Source: Paraspadella gotoi (Eukaryota; Chaetognatha). Taken from it: 64,000 nucleotides of DNA. A model generated the notes under the pieces. The model had not been told where the DNA came from. It did not search any database and saw only the letters and a list, made by a program, of their open reading frames with translations. The position numbers and the translations under genes were made by a program. Shown here in pieces: positions 46,400 through 60,104 of the stretch (position 1 is its first letter; each line of letters opens with the position of its first letter). The stretch lies in NCBI GenBank assembly GCA_051294375.1, contig CM119267.1, forward strand, positions 9,660,339 through 9,724,338. Reading direction: 5' to 3'.

Positions 46400-48790
46400 T
46401 GGTTGCTCTCAATTGGGCGTCGGTGTGTAGCGAGAGATGCAAGTAAACGTATACGAGAAAAAAAAACAATTGAGGGAAAGATTGAGTTATGGTTAGTAAA
46501 TTTTATAGAGATATTATGTATAAAATGGAGGAGGAAAGAGATAGTTTCAAAAAGTCCAGGTATCCTGTTGTGGAGGTGTTCTTATCAATAACTTATAGCA
46601 TTTTTCAGCCGATAAACAACAATCACGTCACTTCAGGGAGGACGCTCAAAGTAAGTTCTGCTCTTCGAATCTGACCGCACTCTCACTTTCTACATATGTC
46701 TATATATTTTCTTTTTATCTCTTTCGTAAGTGGCAGCGGGCGAGTGCGACATGTTAATATAAGCAGGACTCGATTTTTATAAATGCTCGAGCTCACTCGC
46801 CGTGAAAGGAGCAGTGGGTGCCATATGAGATGTGTTCCTCCAGAATCAGACCTCCACGAAGCGGAAGCTATGCAGTGTCGAAGGGAGAGAGAGCCCGTCC
46901 CGCTTCTTGGAGGTCGTCGCGCATCAGTTCGCTGTTTGGTCTCGCTCGAGAAAGTGATTTATCGCGTTATATTTTTAAAGATGATTTGTTTGATGTCAAC
47001 TTTTGTTGAGGATGCTGAGCTGCGACTTCGAAACATGAACTTTTGAAAATGGATTCGTGAAATAGTTAGGTTTCGACCATCTAGTAAGGAGAATTCACAC
47101 AATGAGAAAAACTTAGAGGGAGTCATAGCTATGTAGTCATTTCAAGCACTCAGGTCTATTACACTGCGTATAAGTCATCTATTTGTAAAAAGTAGCAATC
47201 AATACTTCTCAAGCTAAAGTTAGCACGAAAAGAGAGCAATATGAAATATGGATATACACCTTTTCACCTAACTTTGTGTGGAGATGTATGAGACTCGAGT
47301 ATTCTAAAATTTTGGCGCAACTCGAGGAGAATCTCTGAAAATGATCTTTTCGAGAGAGATTATATTATACTCAATTCATAAGATAAACGGAGCGCACATC
47401 ATGTCATGAATTTTACAATTGGGCAGATACTAACGACTTGTGTCTGGTGCGAATAATGAGAATTTCTCACCTTCAATGTTATGTTACGCTTTTATTTTCC
47501 TATTTTCGTTTCTTGTCGTCGATTTCCGCTGTATTGTTTGTATTATCATATCTTGAATGAGATGTCCGTGCACTCACACGGAGTGTAAATAGGTTTGTAC
47601 TCAGTAGAGACGGCTAGGTAAGACAATAATGAGTTGCTAATTCTGTAAAACACACTCGAGGTGCGTACTAGTTCATAGCTACTATTTCATCTCTACATGA
47701 CCGCTCTCTTTTTCTCTTCTCCTCTCTCTCTGCTCTATACGCTCATATCATCATCTACTTCTCACATACTTAGCATGATTTCTGGTCACAAATACATTCT
47801 ATCAGTCTCAAGTTACCTATACTACTTTGAATTCTTCTCTCTCGTCGTCCATACATTACCTCGTCCAATGCTCTTTCTCATGCTTCTGCTCACTCTTCTC
47901 TTGCTATCGTTCTCATCTTTCGCTTATGCTCAGCACCTTGTATTGTTAGAAACACACAGAACCAAAAGTTATACACTCCTCTCTTCAGTAGAATCTTTGA
48001 GAGCGCGCTCCTATCACTTACGTCTTCACGGTTCTCTCTTATTATTTATCATTATTCTCGCTCTCTATCCCTTATAACCGGTTCAGACGCTCACTGTTTT
48101 TCGCCATTCTGTTTTGTTCTTTGCACCTATCAGCTCTATACGTTTCAGCTCATATAAAACTTCACCCGATTCGCTTTACCACGCGCGCTACATTCATCTA
48201 TATTAGAAAGATCTCTTTTTGTTTTGTCCGTTTTAAACGCATATAAGTAGATTAATTAAACTAAGTTTTCTGGCAAAAAAAATTGGTATTTGCGCATGAT
48301 GTGTTCTGTTACGGTCACAACAAAATACAATTTTTACTTTTCATCTTCTTATTTTAAATGCCTTGTCCTTTTTAGGATACGGTTTGAATTTCATTTCGCG
48401 AATAACTAAGAAACTTAAAATATTGCGGTTTTTTTAGATGAGTAGCGATTTACTGACAGTTGTATACGAGTTTGTAACTTTTGAGAAATCGAAGGAATCG
48501 TAACTATCGCAGATTAATTTTGAAAAAAAGCCTAGACTGTCGGATAAACGATGGAAATTCTTGTTCTCGCAGGCTTCGCCTCTCAAGGCCTCAGCCATTT
48601 CAACGGGAATGCTTCGCTTCCAAGGGCGGCGGAGGTCGAGACTCGAGTTAAAAAAATTACCTTGGAATGGACCGAATGACGGGGTGAATGTGAGACCGGG
48701 GGCACGGAGCTAACGGGATCGGTGTGGCCCGAGGCCGCCGGACCCGTTTTAAATTAACCTGGCCGCAGACAACCCCGAGCTTTATATTCG
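46400..48790. other. No gene recognised
   Basis: Only weak frames (87 codons at 46783, 126 Leu/Ser-rich codons at 47697) without splice support. A GC-richer patch at 48560-48780 leads into the small exon that follows. Confidence 0.4.
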
Positions 48791-48798
48791 GTTTCAGG

Positions 48799-48903
48799 GG
48801 CAAATGGTTGGCGATGCGTCGTCGCTACATTACAGGAACGCTGTATGGATCGACTGGCCGCGAGACGGCGAGTCAAAACTCCAAAGAAGGAACTTCACCT
48901 TAA
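48799..48903 (+). CDS. Possible small terminal exon
   Basis: TTCGGTTTCAG (AG at 48796-48797) precedes a frame giving GKWLAMRRRYITGTLYGSTG and a polar end, with TAA at 48901-48903. It is 34 codons of reasonable composition, entered with one leftover base (phase 1). It might be a cytoplasmic C-terminus. The length is too short to identify. Confidence 0.3.
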   Translation, partial: GKWLAMRRRYITGTLYGSTGRETASQNSKEGTSP

Positions 48904-51900
48904 GTCTTCGCGGCTCCGTTTTCGGGTCGCTTTCGTCGAAACTCAGGCCGCGAGAAAGAGGAAAGAAAAAGAAGGGGAGGGTGAAGGAATGGAGAAAAGT
49001 ACAATAGTAAAGAAAATAGACCTAATAAGTAGTTTAGAAATAGTGTCTGGGAAAATACCGTTTTATCTACTAGGTTTTAGGCAATGAGTCGTAGTTTTGT
49101 GAATTTTAACGTATCCTCGCGAGATCTCTGACTCGGTTGCTTCTTAGTCGTTCCTGATCGGTTTGAAATCGTTTAGGCTCTTGATACACCTCCAATGATC
49201 ATTACATTTCTTAGGGAGTATACCTCGGGGCGCTGTGGTGTTATGGGGTTAATCTGACCGAGCCATCAATTGCTATGTAAAACTTTAAAGGAGAAAATCG
49301 AGGTTAAAAAATTCAATTTGGTCTGCCCAAGAATAGATACTGATCAGTATTCAGTATCCTACAGATATTGTTATAATAAGGATTTATTTTCAGGACAAAA
49401 TCTCCCCTTGATTATCGTGACATTGTTAATAGCAACAATTGCGTCCGCACCTTGGCACCATTTATAGGCGCCGGACACCACGAGCGGTCTACACCTCATT
49501 TGGTCGTCTCCTTCTAATTTGAATACACCAATATATCCTATCACGCACCAACACCTCATGACGGCCTCACCGTCTTCAGCAGAGGTTCACATCACAAATT
49601 ACTTCCATTTCCGCATGTTTTTCGACTCCAGATCTTCCGTGCTATTTCACTTTTCTCTTACGTCACTAATTTTTTTCAAAATTTTTTATTTATCCTTCTT
49701 TATTTTTCATAGTCTCTCTATCTGTACTCTATTCTTCGTTCCCGTTATAAATGGTTCTCAGTCTCATATTGGAAGTCCCTCACCTCGTATTTCACCGAGC
49801 CTCACATATGCGTGTAAACTTCGAATAAGCAACTTTCAATGACTCACGCACCCAATGCCCCTTTGGAGTAGAGGTATAACAGGAGCGAAATTCGAACGTA
49901 AAGTTCAGACGACAAAAGTAGACGACCGAAGGTATTTTGTCGTCGTCATCAGAGGAGCGAGAACGACTGTTGTATGTGAACCTTTATACAAGCGTCCGCT
50001 GCTGAAGCGCGCTGCCCTGCCATTACGGCTTGCCGTGAACAGCAGCTGACGGCTGCCGGTGCATTCTCTGAAAAGGAGAGACGCAGAAATTTCGTGTCGA
50101 CTAAAGGAACAGCACTTCACTTGTCTCGCAGAACGAAGAGATAAGAATATAAGTGTTATATTTTAGAAAGAAAAGCCATATCTAAGGAAACGTAAACACA
50201 AAAACTGTAGACTGACTGAGAGGAATTCCATTGATGAGAATGAAAAGCATTTTAGGGAAAAACGAGTAACTGTTAAAGAGTCAGCACTCTCTACCCTAGC
50301 GTGACATAGAGATACTTCATGATCAGACGTAACTCATAATGAGTGTGATAACTCGCGCAGTGAATTACTCTTAACGACTCAACCATTTCACAACAAGGCA
50401 GCACGCCTTATAAGAACCCATCGATATATCTCTGAACGTATCAGCCCAAAAACAAAGTTCCGCAGGCGATGCTGACGTCGCCGAGAGAGAACTCTCATCG
50501 CATCACCGAGTCTGTCACCGGAGTGCTCTCTCACACATGACTCGATTCGAGACTTGCATGCAATGACTCTGGTAACGAGGCGGATTGCCTAATTTGAGTA
50601 CACAGGAGCTTCTCGAGCAAGAGGTGTCTTGTGTAATATACTATTTGTCGCAACCATAGCGAATATATTTCGTTCCTCTCGCGCGTTCTCCCGATTTCTC
50701 TTCTTTTCGTCGTTTTATTGCTTTGTTTTTCGACGTGCTGTTTTCTGTTTCTATTATGGATTTCCTCTGCATCTTCGCGCGCGTCACACATTCGTTTAGT
50801 CGTGCTGCTCAAAAAGGCGTAACGATATAAATCTCCGGAGCCGATGTGGCGGGCGGCGAACCCGGGTTGAGGGTGGCGGAGCTAAACGGGCGACGTGCCC
50901 ACGCAAAAATAAAAAAAAAGAAGGATGGAATATAGAAGAGGAAGGCGAGGAATATGAGAACGAGAGTCGTAGAGTGTAGAATGTTTGCGTGAGAGGTCTG
51001 TCCGCGCGACCTTGCGTGCAGGTGCGGATGTGAGTAGCTTCCCACATTTCGTCCACGTGTGTTTGGTGAGAGCGCTCTAGTGATTGAGCCTTATACACGC
51101 GTAAGGTATCAGAAATAACGCGAGGAGAGCCGTAATTTTCCAGTGTGTATAGTATATATGTCTATGTTTTGTTTCTAATACATGTGAGGACTTTTTACTT
51201 TTAAAGGTCCAGTGAACTGACGAATGCTTTGAGTATTAGACACCGAGACTTTCGAAAGCTGAACATTAGTCGGCGTCCTAGCAAAGTATTACGCTAGCAT
51301 GAATGACTTTCTCTGCATTTTAACTGTCACTCATTTGATATATATTAATTGGACGCTGTATCAAATAGTCTTAATATATACAGGAATAGAACATGAGTTA
51401 CCTTTTCTATAAACTTACAGAATGAGTCAACCACGTCCTCGATCGGCGCGTCCGCCAAAATCTTGAACGGCAATGTTGACTTGCGAGAGAACTCTGCTCT
51501 ATATGTGGAGCAAACGATCAACATCTTCTTGCCATGCGGTTGCCTATCTGGTCTGGTCTCCTATATTTTGATTTCTTTTTCTTCCCTATCAACTCACCCA
51601 AAAATTTTTCGACCTTTCTCCCGTGAAGTCTTTCAGCTATCACGACTTTCTTTTTTTCTTCTCTCTCTCGTCTCTCCAATTTTGTTGTCGCCTACGTTTC
51701 GGGTCTAGGGCTTCGTTTAAACTTTTAATATGGTCTGTCTACTGATTCTTCGACCAAAGAGGCCCGTATCTATTTTGATCGACGAGGAGAAAGAAAGTCT
51801 GATCTGAGAAGAAAATGTAATTGCTTTATCTTACTCTCTCTCCTATCCGGTATCACTCTCATCTTCTTTTCGTCTTCATCTTTTCTCTCTTTCCATTGCA

Positions 51901-54900
51901 GGTCGCGCCTCATTAGACATATTTTCTCTCTCTCGCGTCTAACCAATCTTCATCTCTGCTCTCCGCAATCTCAGTCTACAATGACGCTGTATGCGAGTTC
52001 GATTTTGTCAATTCGATCGCGAGAGAGATTATTAGAGTGAGAATTTCTCCACGGGAAGCTTGTTGACGGACTCGAACGAGGCGCACACAGTTCTCACGTA
52101 TTCACCTAGGTGTCACCTTGGGCCAATATCTCACGTACTCAGGCACCTCATATCCGACGCACTTTCTAGCATTCATCATCTCTCAAATGCTATTCCTCCT
52201 CATCTCTTCCGTCTTCCTCAATCGTGTGATACACCTCTCTCTCTGCTCTCTCTCTCTCTCTGCTCGATCTGCTCTCTTCGGATCGTTCTGCAATTCTGTT
52301 TTCTATTTCTTTATATCCTCTCTCGTATTTGCGTCTCTTTTTTTCATGCTCTTAGCTGTTATTATTCCGGAATGTCTTTCTCGAAGCGACTCACCGGACA
52401 CCAGACTGCCTACGAAAGTCGTCGCTCTGCGCACTTTCGGCGATTTTATGTCACTTCTTTTTATCTTGTTGGCATTTCCTGTCAGCTGCTATCTATCAAG
52501 CCATTAATCCTTATTTGTCCTCAGTTTGTTCTATTCAAATACGAATTCGCGCAACACTTCAAGTGACTGGTACCTTATTACATCTGCTCGGCCCGCTCTG
52601 CGCCGCTTTCTCCTTTCTTCTGTCCCTGCGATCGTTAGACATTCTACAAAATATGCTCGCGTTTGGCCTCTCTTCCGCGTTTTGTGAACCACGCGTGTTT
52701 GTGCGATACGACTCTACTCTGAACGATAGATGATTCTGATCTCACTTCTATATATTGACTTAGAGATTTCTCACTCTAACAGATGTCTCTGAGATACTTA
52801 TACCCGCTCTCAATCTATTTATAATAGCTTTCATACAACATTTTAGTCTCACTTGTGCCTCTACTGTCAGCCCTTCTGTCCCGTACGAAGGAGGTAACGT
52901 GACGGACTTGTATACCAAAGTGAGAAACTAGAAGGGAAGATAAAAAAAGGACACACGATAGTAGAGAGAGATAGAAAGAGAGAACAAAATAAGATTAGAA
53001 TAAAAGGAGGAGAAGAGTGAGAGCGGAGAGACAGGCGAGCAGGAGAGGAGACTCTCTGTAATTAGAGGAATGTATGTTCTTTGCATTGAGAGCTAGAGTG
53101 AACAACGAAGTTGTACTATTGTGAACAGAAGAAAGGAGAATAGGGTCTGTAGGAGTATGTATTGGCAATAATAGCGGGTAACGCGCGCGAAGAGTCGTGG
53201 CGACGTTTATCTCGGTTGATGTCTCGAAGATACAAGGAGAGGAGTTGGCGATATGCAAAATAGTCGGCACGAATCTACAGACGCACGCGCACGCGATAAA
53301 CTTATATGATCGCTTAGACAGCTCGTCTCTTTTTCAGCTACTCCTCCACAGCGCTTTAATTCACTCTCCTTAGAAGTACTTTGCTTCCGAGCGGATACTC
53401 GCACATGTTACCCATCCCTGGATTCAACATTCTCCATTCCTATATCGCCTTATCACTTGCTCAGCGCTGGACATGTATTCAGATATTACGCCGCAGCTTC
53501 TAATACTCTTTCAGCATCCGACGTTTTCACACAGTTTTCTCCGCTGCAGAACGCAGATGGGCCAGCTTCGTCCTCCGCGCATCAAACATCCCAATTATTC
53601 TCACCGTAACCGCCGATCTTCCCTTCTTCTCTCTCGTCTCAGCAACAACTATACCTGCTACACCATCCTTATATAATTTCTTTCCTTCGAGAGACCGGAG
53701 CAGAAAGCTGGTCATCTCCGCCAGCTGTTCTCTCGATGTCCTCACTTTTGTACTTCCCCAGTACTATACGACCTCTGGCGTGAGTGTTTCTGTGTCCAGC
53801 TAGCAGCAATGCCACATTCTCTTTCTCGTCTCTGACCGCGAAATGATTATAATCTCCTTCAGATCCTTCTCCGGTCATCATCATCTCACCTGCCCTCATG
53901 ATATTTCTTCTTAACTCTATCACTCGGCCTGCTGAGCTAGAGCGTTCTTATCGTATACTCCTTCGGGCTTCGGGCCGTTCTCTCAGTCCTTACCTCACTT
54001 CTGTCCACACTCACTCTAATCTCGCATTCTCATTCTCCCACTCCCTCCACGCTCTTCCTCATTACAACAGCTCTGTCGCACTCCTGCCAATATGCCACGC
54101 AGGCCTGGTCGCGCGAGCGACCAAGAATCCAGCGAACTCTTGGTGCTACTTTTCCTCGATGTCTCCTGCTGTGTCGCCTTTATCACAAAGTAGAGCTGGC
54201 AAAGCATATTGCGCATTACTGTATTATCCAACTCGTACTTGTTTCTCACATACGACCGTTCGTCTGACTCCTGATCTCGCGTGCGCTTATTGGAGTTCGG
54301 CATGTTCACATTTTCTCTATGTCTACGTCGCCATCATCGTCGTCTTCTTCGGAGTTGTTCGCTCTCGCGATGTTCTCCCTCTCCGAGGTTCCCGGCCGAG
54401 CATGAGTGTTAGCTTTTTTCTAATCATTTTGTTTTTAAAAAATAAAGAGAACACGAAGAAAAACACAACGACTCATAAATGTCATTACATTGTTCTAAAT
54501 ATTTAAGAAATGAACACTTCATACGAGGCAATTGTTATAAAATTTAGTTTATCCTTAACAGTCCGTATGGTTCTAACATGCACTATACCTCATAATTCGA
54601 TTACTCAGAACAATTTGTATGTAGCTCTGGGGACACTGTGGTAAAATATTTCTTTCTTAGTTGTCCAGACAAATAGAGCCGCCACTTGGATCCGGTTCCT
54701 CTTCAGCGACGGCGTTCTACTTCATCACCTGGGCCCTGTGCATTCGAAACAGTTGTTCTGCAGGGTTAGTTCTGGCTTTCATCAGCGACCATAACACGAG
54801 TTATCTCAATCCCATATAAGCGAGCGACACGGAAGGTCGCCAACGTGACAGTCAGGTGGAGAGACCCAGGGCGCGCTTCAACCTGGACAGGAACGTCGAC

Positions 54901-57900
54901 CTTTCACATTGTCCGACTGCTAAGTGTTGGTATATGAGTTGCTTCCTCTTTGCCATTCGAAGCTTCTCTGTAGTATGCACAAAAATCTTCTCGTCTAAGT
55001 CGAGTCTCTCATAGTTTCCTCGAAATGTGCTCTTATTTCGATTTGTACCATGAGGATGTTGTTATAGTATTACGTGAGATTATATATGAATATAGTTCCA
55101 TTAGGCTCGCTATCCGTCGATCAAGTAAAATTGATAAATTATTGAAGATATTAGTACACGAGTATTTATTCATCATCCGAGAGATGCCTATACTCATTGA
55201 TATAAGATAAATATATCCCTAAGGGTAATTGTCAAAGACTTGGCTAAAAAACCAAATAGATTAATAAAAGATAATAGTTAAGATGAATAGGGATGAAATT
55301 GTTGACGAGTGTACTCTCTGAGAGGATGAAGGCTTGTCGCATCATGTGTGCTACGAGTACTCTATTATCGAACTTACTATGCTTAGTAAGCACAAGATGG
55401 AACTTGACTTATGTGCCTTTGCAACCGATCAATAGCTCACTGCACAATAGTCCTAGGGCAAAGAGCGAGCCCTTAATCCCAAGTCTCACTACAAGGTCAC
55501 TTCAACCTCTCCATGTCAGTGCATATCACTGAGAAGATCTCCAGAGATTATCTGCAAAAGTTCGCTCTAGGTATTTGTTTGGAACGGCGCGTCGGCTGGA
55601 GACCCGCTGAAAGACTGCTCTCAATCTCATCTCCTGTCGTATTATGACACGGACTGGAGAAATCAATAGTGAGAGAGAGAGTTTATCGGATGCTTTATGA
55701 GTGTATTATGATAAGTGTCGTCTCGACCAGTCTCTCTCGTCTGGTTACGCAATCTTGAGATATTCTCTAGGTTGCGCAGTTAATTTCAGTTTTTTAGAGT
55801 GTATCTCGAAGGAGGTCAAAATTATAGGGTGAGTATTTCTTTCGCGTACGCACGTGTATAGTGAGTGACAAAGCTGAGATTGTATAGTAAGGACTGTGAG
55901 ATTTAAAGACTCTCTCATCGGTAGACTTTAATAAAGAGTCAGCGATTCACTATGATAACATAGTAAAAAATTAAATTGTTATTCAAGAATTATTGATATT
56001 CAAAATTGCTCTAGATATGTATGAAGCGCATGATGATTCGGAGGCGTACGGGAATGCCCAACAAGACAGCTAGCACTTGTGTTGAAGGTCTTCTCTATGT
56101 CTCTCTTCAAGAAACAAATAACGGCTAGATGTCCACTAATCTCCGAATTTTTGAGTCGCTGTTCAGAGTCTCGAGATATTTCAGATAAAAGTCGGGGACA
56201 CGTAGAGCCATGCAAATAAGAATCCATGTCGGAAGTTTATGCATTATGCGCTGTGTTCAGTGAATAGGCACAGATCGATGGACGCACTTTCTCGTTTTGA
56301 AACACAGTGATATCAATATAATATTCGAGAACTGATATCAAACGCATTGATTCCTATCGAGGTAAGATTTCCCTCCGCAATCAATGTCATGCGAGGAGCG
56401 GTGCTCGCCTGGATTTAATCTTGTCTCCGCTTGTCTGTCCTCGGTCTATCACGGAGTCGTATATTGCAACGTCGAGAGGTCGCGAGTGTGGCGCGGAAGG
56501 ACGGAAAGATAAAAAATTAGAGAGCGGAAATTATATACATACACAGTCGCCGAGGAGGAATGTTGAGCTTAAAAGCATATCTTCTGGAGTCCTCGAGCCG
56601 CCGCACGCCTCTATTGAAGGAAGTGTAGGCAGCTCGAGCATCGACAGTTCCATATACGAGAAAACTGGCGAATCTTCCACGAGGCCGAGCTTGGCCCGTA
56701 CATCTTACTTTGAACTCTTACTTGACGACTCGAGCACGAAACGACGACGCAACGAGCAACGACGACGACGAGCGACCGACACTTAAGTAAACGACGACAG
56801 AACTTGAACGAGACGCTACGGAGCGGGCGACCGCTAGCGCAGCGCACGCCCGCAGCAGAACACTCAGGACACACGAAAAGGAGTGTGAGCATTTAAATAT
56901 AGAGCGATTCGACGACGAGAATGGCCAAGGGACAGTAGCGAGAGAACCATTGAGAGAGCGCACAGAGATCTCTGCAGCTGAGCAAGAAAAACGCACAAAT
57001 GATGAGAAATAGAAATAATATAGGCGGTCGTCTACCACGGGATAGAACGAGGACGAAAAAGAAAAATGCATTACACTGTGCGTCGCCTCGTCTGTATTTA
57101 TAATTCAATCACACGGTGAGCTCTTTTCTGTTTCAATTTTAGTCAAGAACCGTGAGTACATCTCTTCAGTTAACCTCAGAAACTCAAGAGAATAGCTCGA
57201 ATGACCAGAGGAAAACGAAGATAGACCTTTCCTCTCATCACTCCCTCTTCATGAAGGGACCAACTCGTATTCTCGATAACAAGCAGTCTTTTCTCGCAAA
57301 TGATGTAAGACGGACTTAAGGTACCGACTGCAAACTTTGGACACCCTACAGATCGTGAATATAGCCGAACACAGGATAAAAATGGACACACGTGACTTTA
57401 GAACACGAGGGATTATAGAGAGCTGCTCCTCGCGCGCTAGGAAATCGTGTGCTGAGAGAAGGAGTCCGAGCTGAAGATGTCCGGTGCAGAGGGATGGCGA
57501 CAGAGTCAGTTCTCTGGTTTCCTCTAACGTCCCTCGCGTCTGGAGCGATTATTATCTTCACCGCGCGAAAGCGAATGTCTGCTCTGAGTTTCTCTTTCGG
57601 CGAGCTGTAGGATTGTCAATGAACATTTCGCGATTGATTGTCAAGCGAGACAGAACTATTTGATTCGTCCTCGGTTTTAACCTGAGCTTCTTGAGCGGAA
57701 CACTCGGTGAGCATTGTCTGATACTTTTGTGGTATTTACTATCTAGACGACCGCATCTTCAGAGATCAGCACGAAACCACGACTTCTAGAGAATCACTAC
57801 AACCAACGCACTTGGGATACACGCACGTGATGAGAACGGCGGGGAGTCTGATAATAATATGGCGAAATTTCGGCACAATTGCGTGAGGTTCGCTTGGCTC

Positions 57901-58150
57901 GGGTCTTCTGCTTTACTCGGTCACACGGAGGCTCGTATATATTATGTTGACGCACTTTGAAGTGATCGTGAGGATTCTGAGAAGAGCAGGATATGGTGGG
58001 CTCAGAGGTATGTGTCGCAGCAGTTGTGCCATAGAAAGAATTGCTCATCCGAGAGTCTATCCGGAGATGTGTTTGAGAGGTGAGAGTGTGTGCTCGAGAC
58101 GAAATTTCCTCTTCATTAGGCTAACCTTTTTTTTTGGGGGGGGGGGGATT
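48904..58150. other. Long block with no convincing gene
   Basis: About 9 kb of DNA rich in short alternating words (GAGA, CTCT, CGCG, TCTCGAGA-like) with few homopolymers. The longest frames are 202 codons (53898-54506) and 168 codons (52060-52566). Both are Ser/Leu/His-rich without domain or splice support. The texture resembles 3.7-6.8 kb and differs from 28-43 kb. It may be unusual repetitive DNA or low-quality read sequence. Confidence 0.45.
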
Positions 58151-58157
58151 CGGTTAT

Positions 58158-59652
58158 GTCATATAATTATAAATATTTATATCTCTGTTTTAAATTCAAA
58201 AGATTCGCCCCTAACGACCGTTTCCTCAAAGAGCGAGTCACAAAAGTAACTTCCGGGAGAAAAGGAAAGAGAATCAGAAAGAAAATAAATCACGCAGATT
58301 TTCTTCACAATTTACGATATTATCTTTTTTTAAGGAAACAAAGTTTTCCTAACGAATCAAGGAATTTAATTAATGTTGAAGACGTTAGGATCGAGAGCGA
58401 CGAATTCGATTCCGTCGCCATCGATCTTTTTTTTTCACCACAGACCCAACTTGTGCTGCCATGGCGACGACGCGAAGACGAGGACGCCGACGAAACACCG
58501 CGTCGACGCCCATTCTCCCGGCTCCGCTGGTTCCGTATCGCATTTGAGAGCTGGAGCTCCCATGACGATCGACGATACTGCTGGAAGAGTCCCGAGCGCG
58601 TCCGATCGCAGAGCTTGTCGCAGTGATGAAGGCAAACGCCTCTCCTCCTTCCTGGGTTTGGGGACGTACGAAGGAGAAAAGCCGAATAGAAAATTGAAAA
58701 AGATATGGTATTGTCGTTTGTTGATTGTTTTTCTTTCGAGCCTCGTTTCCCACTTAATTTGCTTTTATTTAGTTACCCCTGTGTGAAAAAAATGTCTCGG
58801 TTTAAGAAGTAAACATAATTCAACTCGGTCTGCTCACGAGCGCGGACTAAAAAAGATTCGAGGATGGAGCGACGCCAAAAATAGCAAAAACGGGCGTTAA
58901 CGTTCGAAAAATGAACAGACGACTTACTCCATGTTTGTCTCCGAGAAACACCAAATTTTCATCAACCAATCTCGCTCCACCGCTTCAAAAATCCAGTGAA
59001 GTCGTGCAGCACTGCGGTCCCCTGACGCCCTTGCACTCCTCTTGGTCGAGCACGTACCGGACTTTTTTGGCACCAACTCCGATCCGCGTCTCTCCACGCC
59101 CGTTTCCGCGTCCCCGGTCTCTGTCCCGTCTTGTCCGGTCTCTGTCCATCTCCCGGTTCCCGGTCCCGGTCCCGGTCTGTCTCTGTTCCGATCTTGTCCG
59201 CGTCGCGGTCCGGGATCGGATCGTAGTCGCGCTGCGCTCGCGACTTGGCGACGACCCGCTGCTTTCTTGGCCCAGACCAAACTCGCGAGGAAATGTCAAA
59301 CAGCTTTCGCTTTATACTTTCGAATGATTAATTTCTTTCGGTTCGGTAAATTCGGCGAATCCATACTTCTGCTCCGTAAGAAAATCTTGGCCTGTTATTT
59401 TTTCTTATTTGCTCAACTTATAACTACGTATTTTTAAAGATTTTATTATAGTTTTTTTTTTCTAAATTGTATATTGGGAGGATACTTATTTTTTGTCCAA
59501 TAAATTATGAAACTTTAAATATTATAAAGCGAACTTAATGAAAGTTAAATACAAATGTTTTTACTGAATTTGAATTTGATGCAGATGTTTGGTGGGAGGT
59601 GACTGGTAGCTTTGCTAAATCCTAAGGATTAGAAATCAGACTGTCCTACATT
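58158..59652 (+). repeat. Left arm of inverted repeat around 59.7 kb
   Basis: The reverse complement of 59757-61212 aligns along this arm, from the outer words ATAATTATAAATATTTATAT to the inner GGTGGGAGGTGACTGGTAGC. The arms differ by frequent small indels. It carries the frameshifted copy of the Asp-Arg secreted-protein gene on the minus strand. Confidence 0.85.
58435..59330 (-). pseudogene. Asp-Arg repeat secreted protein, broken left-arm copy
   Basis: The last-exon equivalent is 58651-58435 (acceptor AACCCAG kept, 217 nt against 215 in the right copy). It reads [18 protein letters not shown] and ends HKLGLW before TGA. The first-exon equivalent (about 59330-58985) has no ATG at the matching place, and its Asp-Arg codons fall out of frame. 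The donor is altered to GTGGAG. Because this copy reads more protein-like than the right copy over the last 40 codons, each arm probably has its own errors and neither gives the exact protein. Confidence 0.7.
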
Positions 59653-59724
59653 GGAGAAAATAAAGAAGCGAAAAAGAAGGAAAAAAAATGAGGAAAACGG
59701 AGGAAATGGAGACAAAAAAGTATC

Positions 59725-59749
59725 NNNNNNNNNNNNNNNNNNNNNNNNN
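59725..59749. other. Assembly gap, 25 N, at the palindrome centre
   Basis: A 25-N placeholder lies exactly between the two inverted arms, as expected if two opposite contigs of one locus were joined. Confidence 0.99.
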
Positions 59750-60104
59750 TCTGATTTCTAATCCTTAGGATTTTAGGCAAAGGCTACCAGTCAACCTCCC
59801 ACTCAAACATCTGCCATCACAATTCTACGACGACGACACTCGGCAAAAAGAGACTTCGCTTTTTATAAATATTTTAAAGATTTTCACTAGATTTTTATTT
59901 GAAAAAAATTAAGTATCCTCCTCCAAGTATATCAATTTTTGAAAAAAAAAAATCTAAATAAAATATTTTAAAAATACGTAGTTTATCCAAAGTTTGAGCA
60001 AATAAAGAAAAAAATAATCGAGGCCATAGATTTTCTCTTTACGAGCAAGAAGTAGGATTCGCCGAAGTTTAACCGAACCCAGAAAGAAAGTTAATATCGA
60101 AAGT

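Noticed and set aside
49855-50049. Possible short exon with balanced composition
   Set aside because: An open frame of similar length exists on the opposite strand, and no splice sites were convincing.
52060-52566. 168-codon plus-strand frame with a hydrophobic overlapping partner frame
   Set aside because: Two overlapping frames are equally open over a CT-rich stretch. Hydrophobicity follows from T/C richness and there is no recognisable family.
53898-54506. 202-codon plus-strand frame
   Set aside because: Ser/Leu/His-rich with no domain, no splice signals and a start in unremarkable context. It lies in the block of unusual composition where long chance frames are common.
56421-56786. 121-codon plus-strand frame with an Arg-rich end
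   Set aside because: No acceptor, no domain. The opposite strand also has a 117-codon frame, as expected from local composition.
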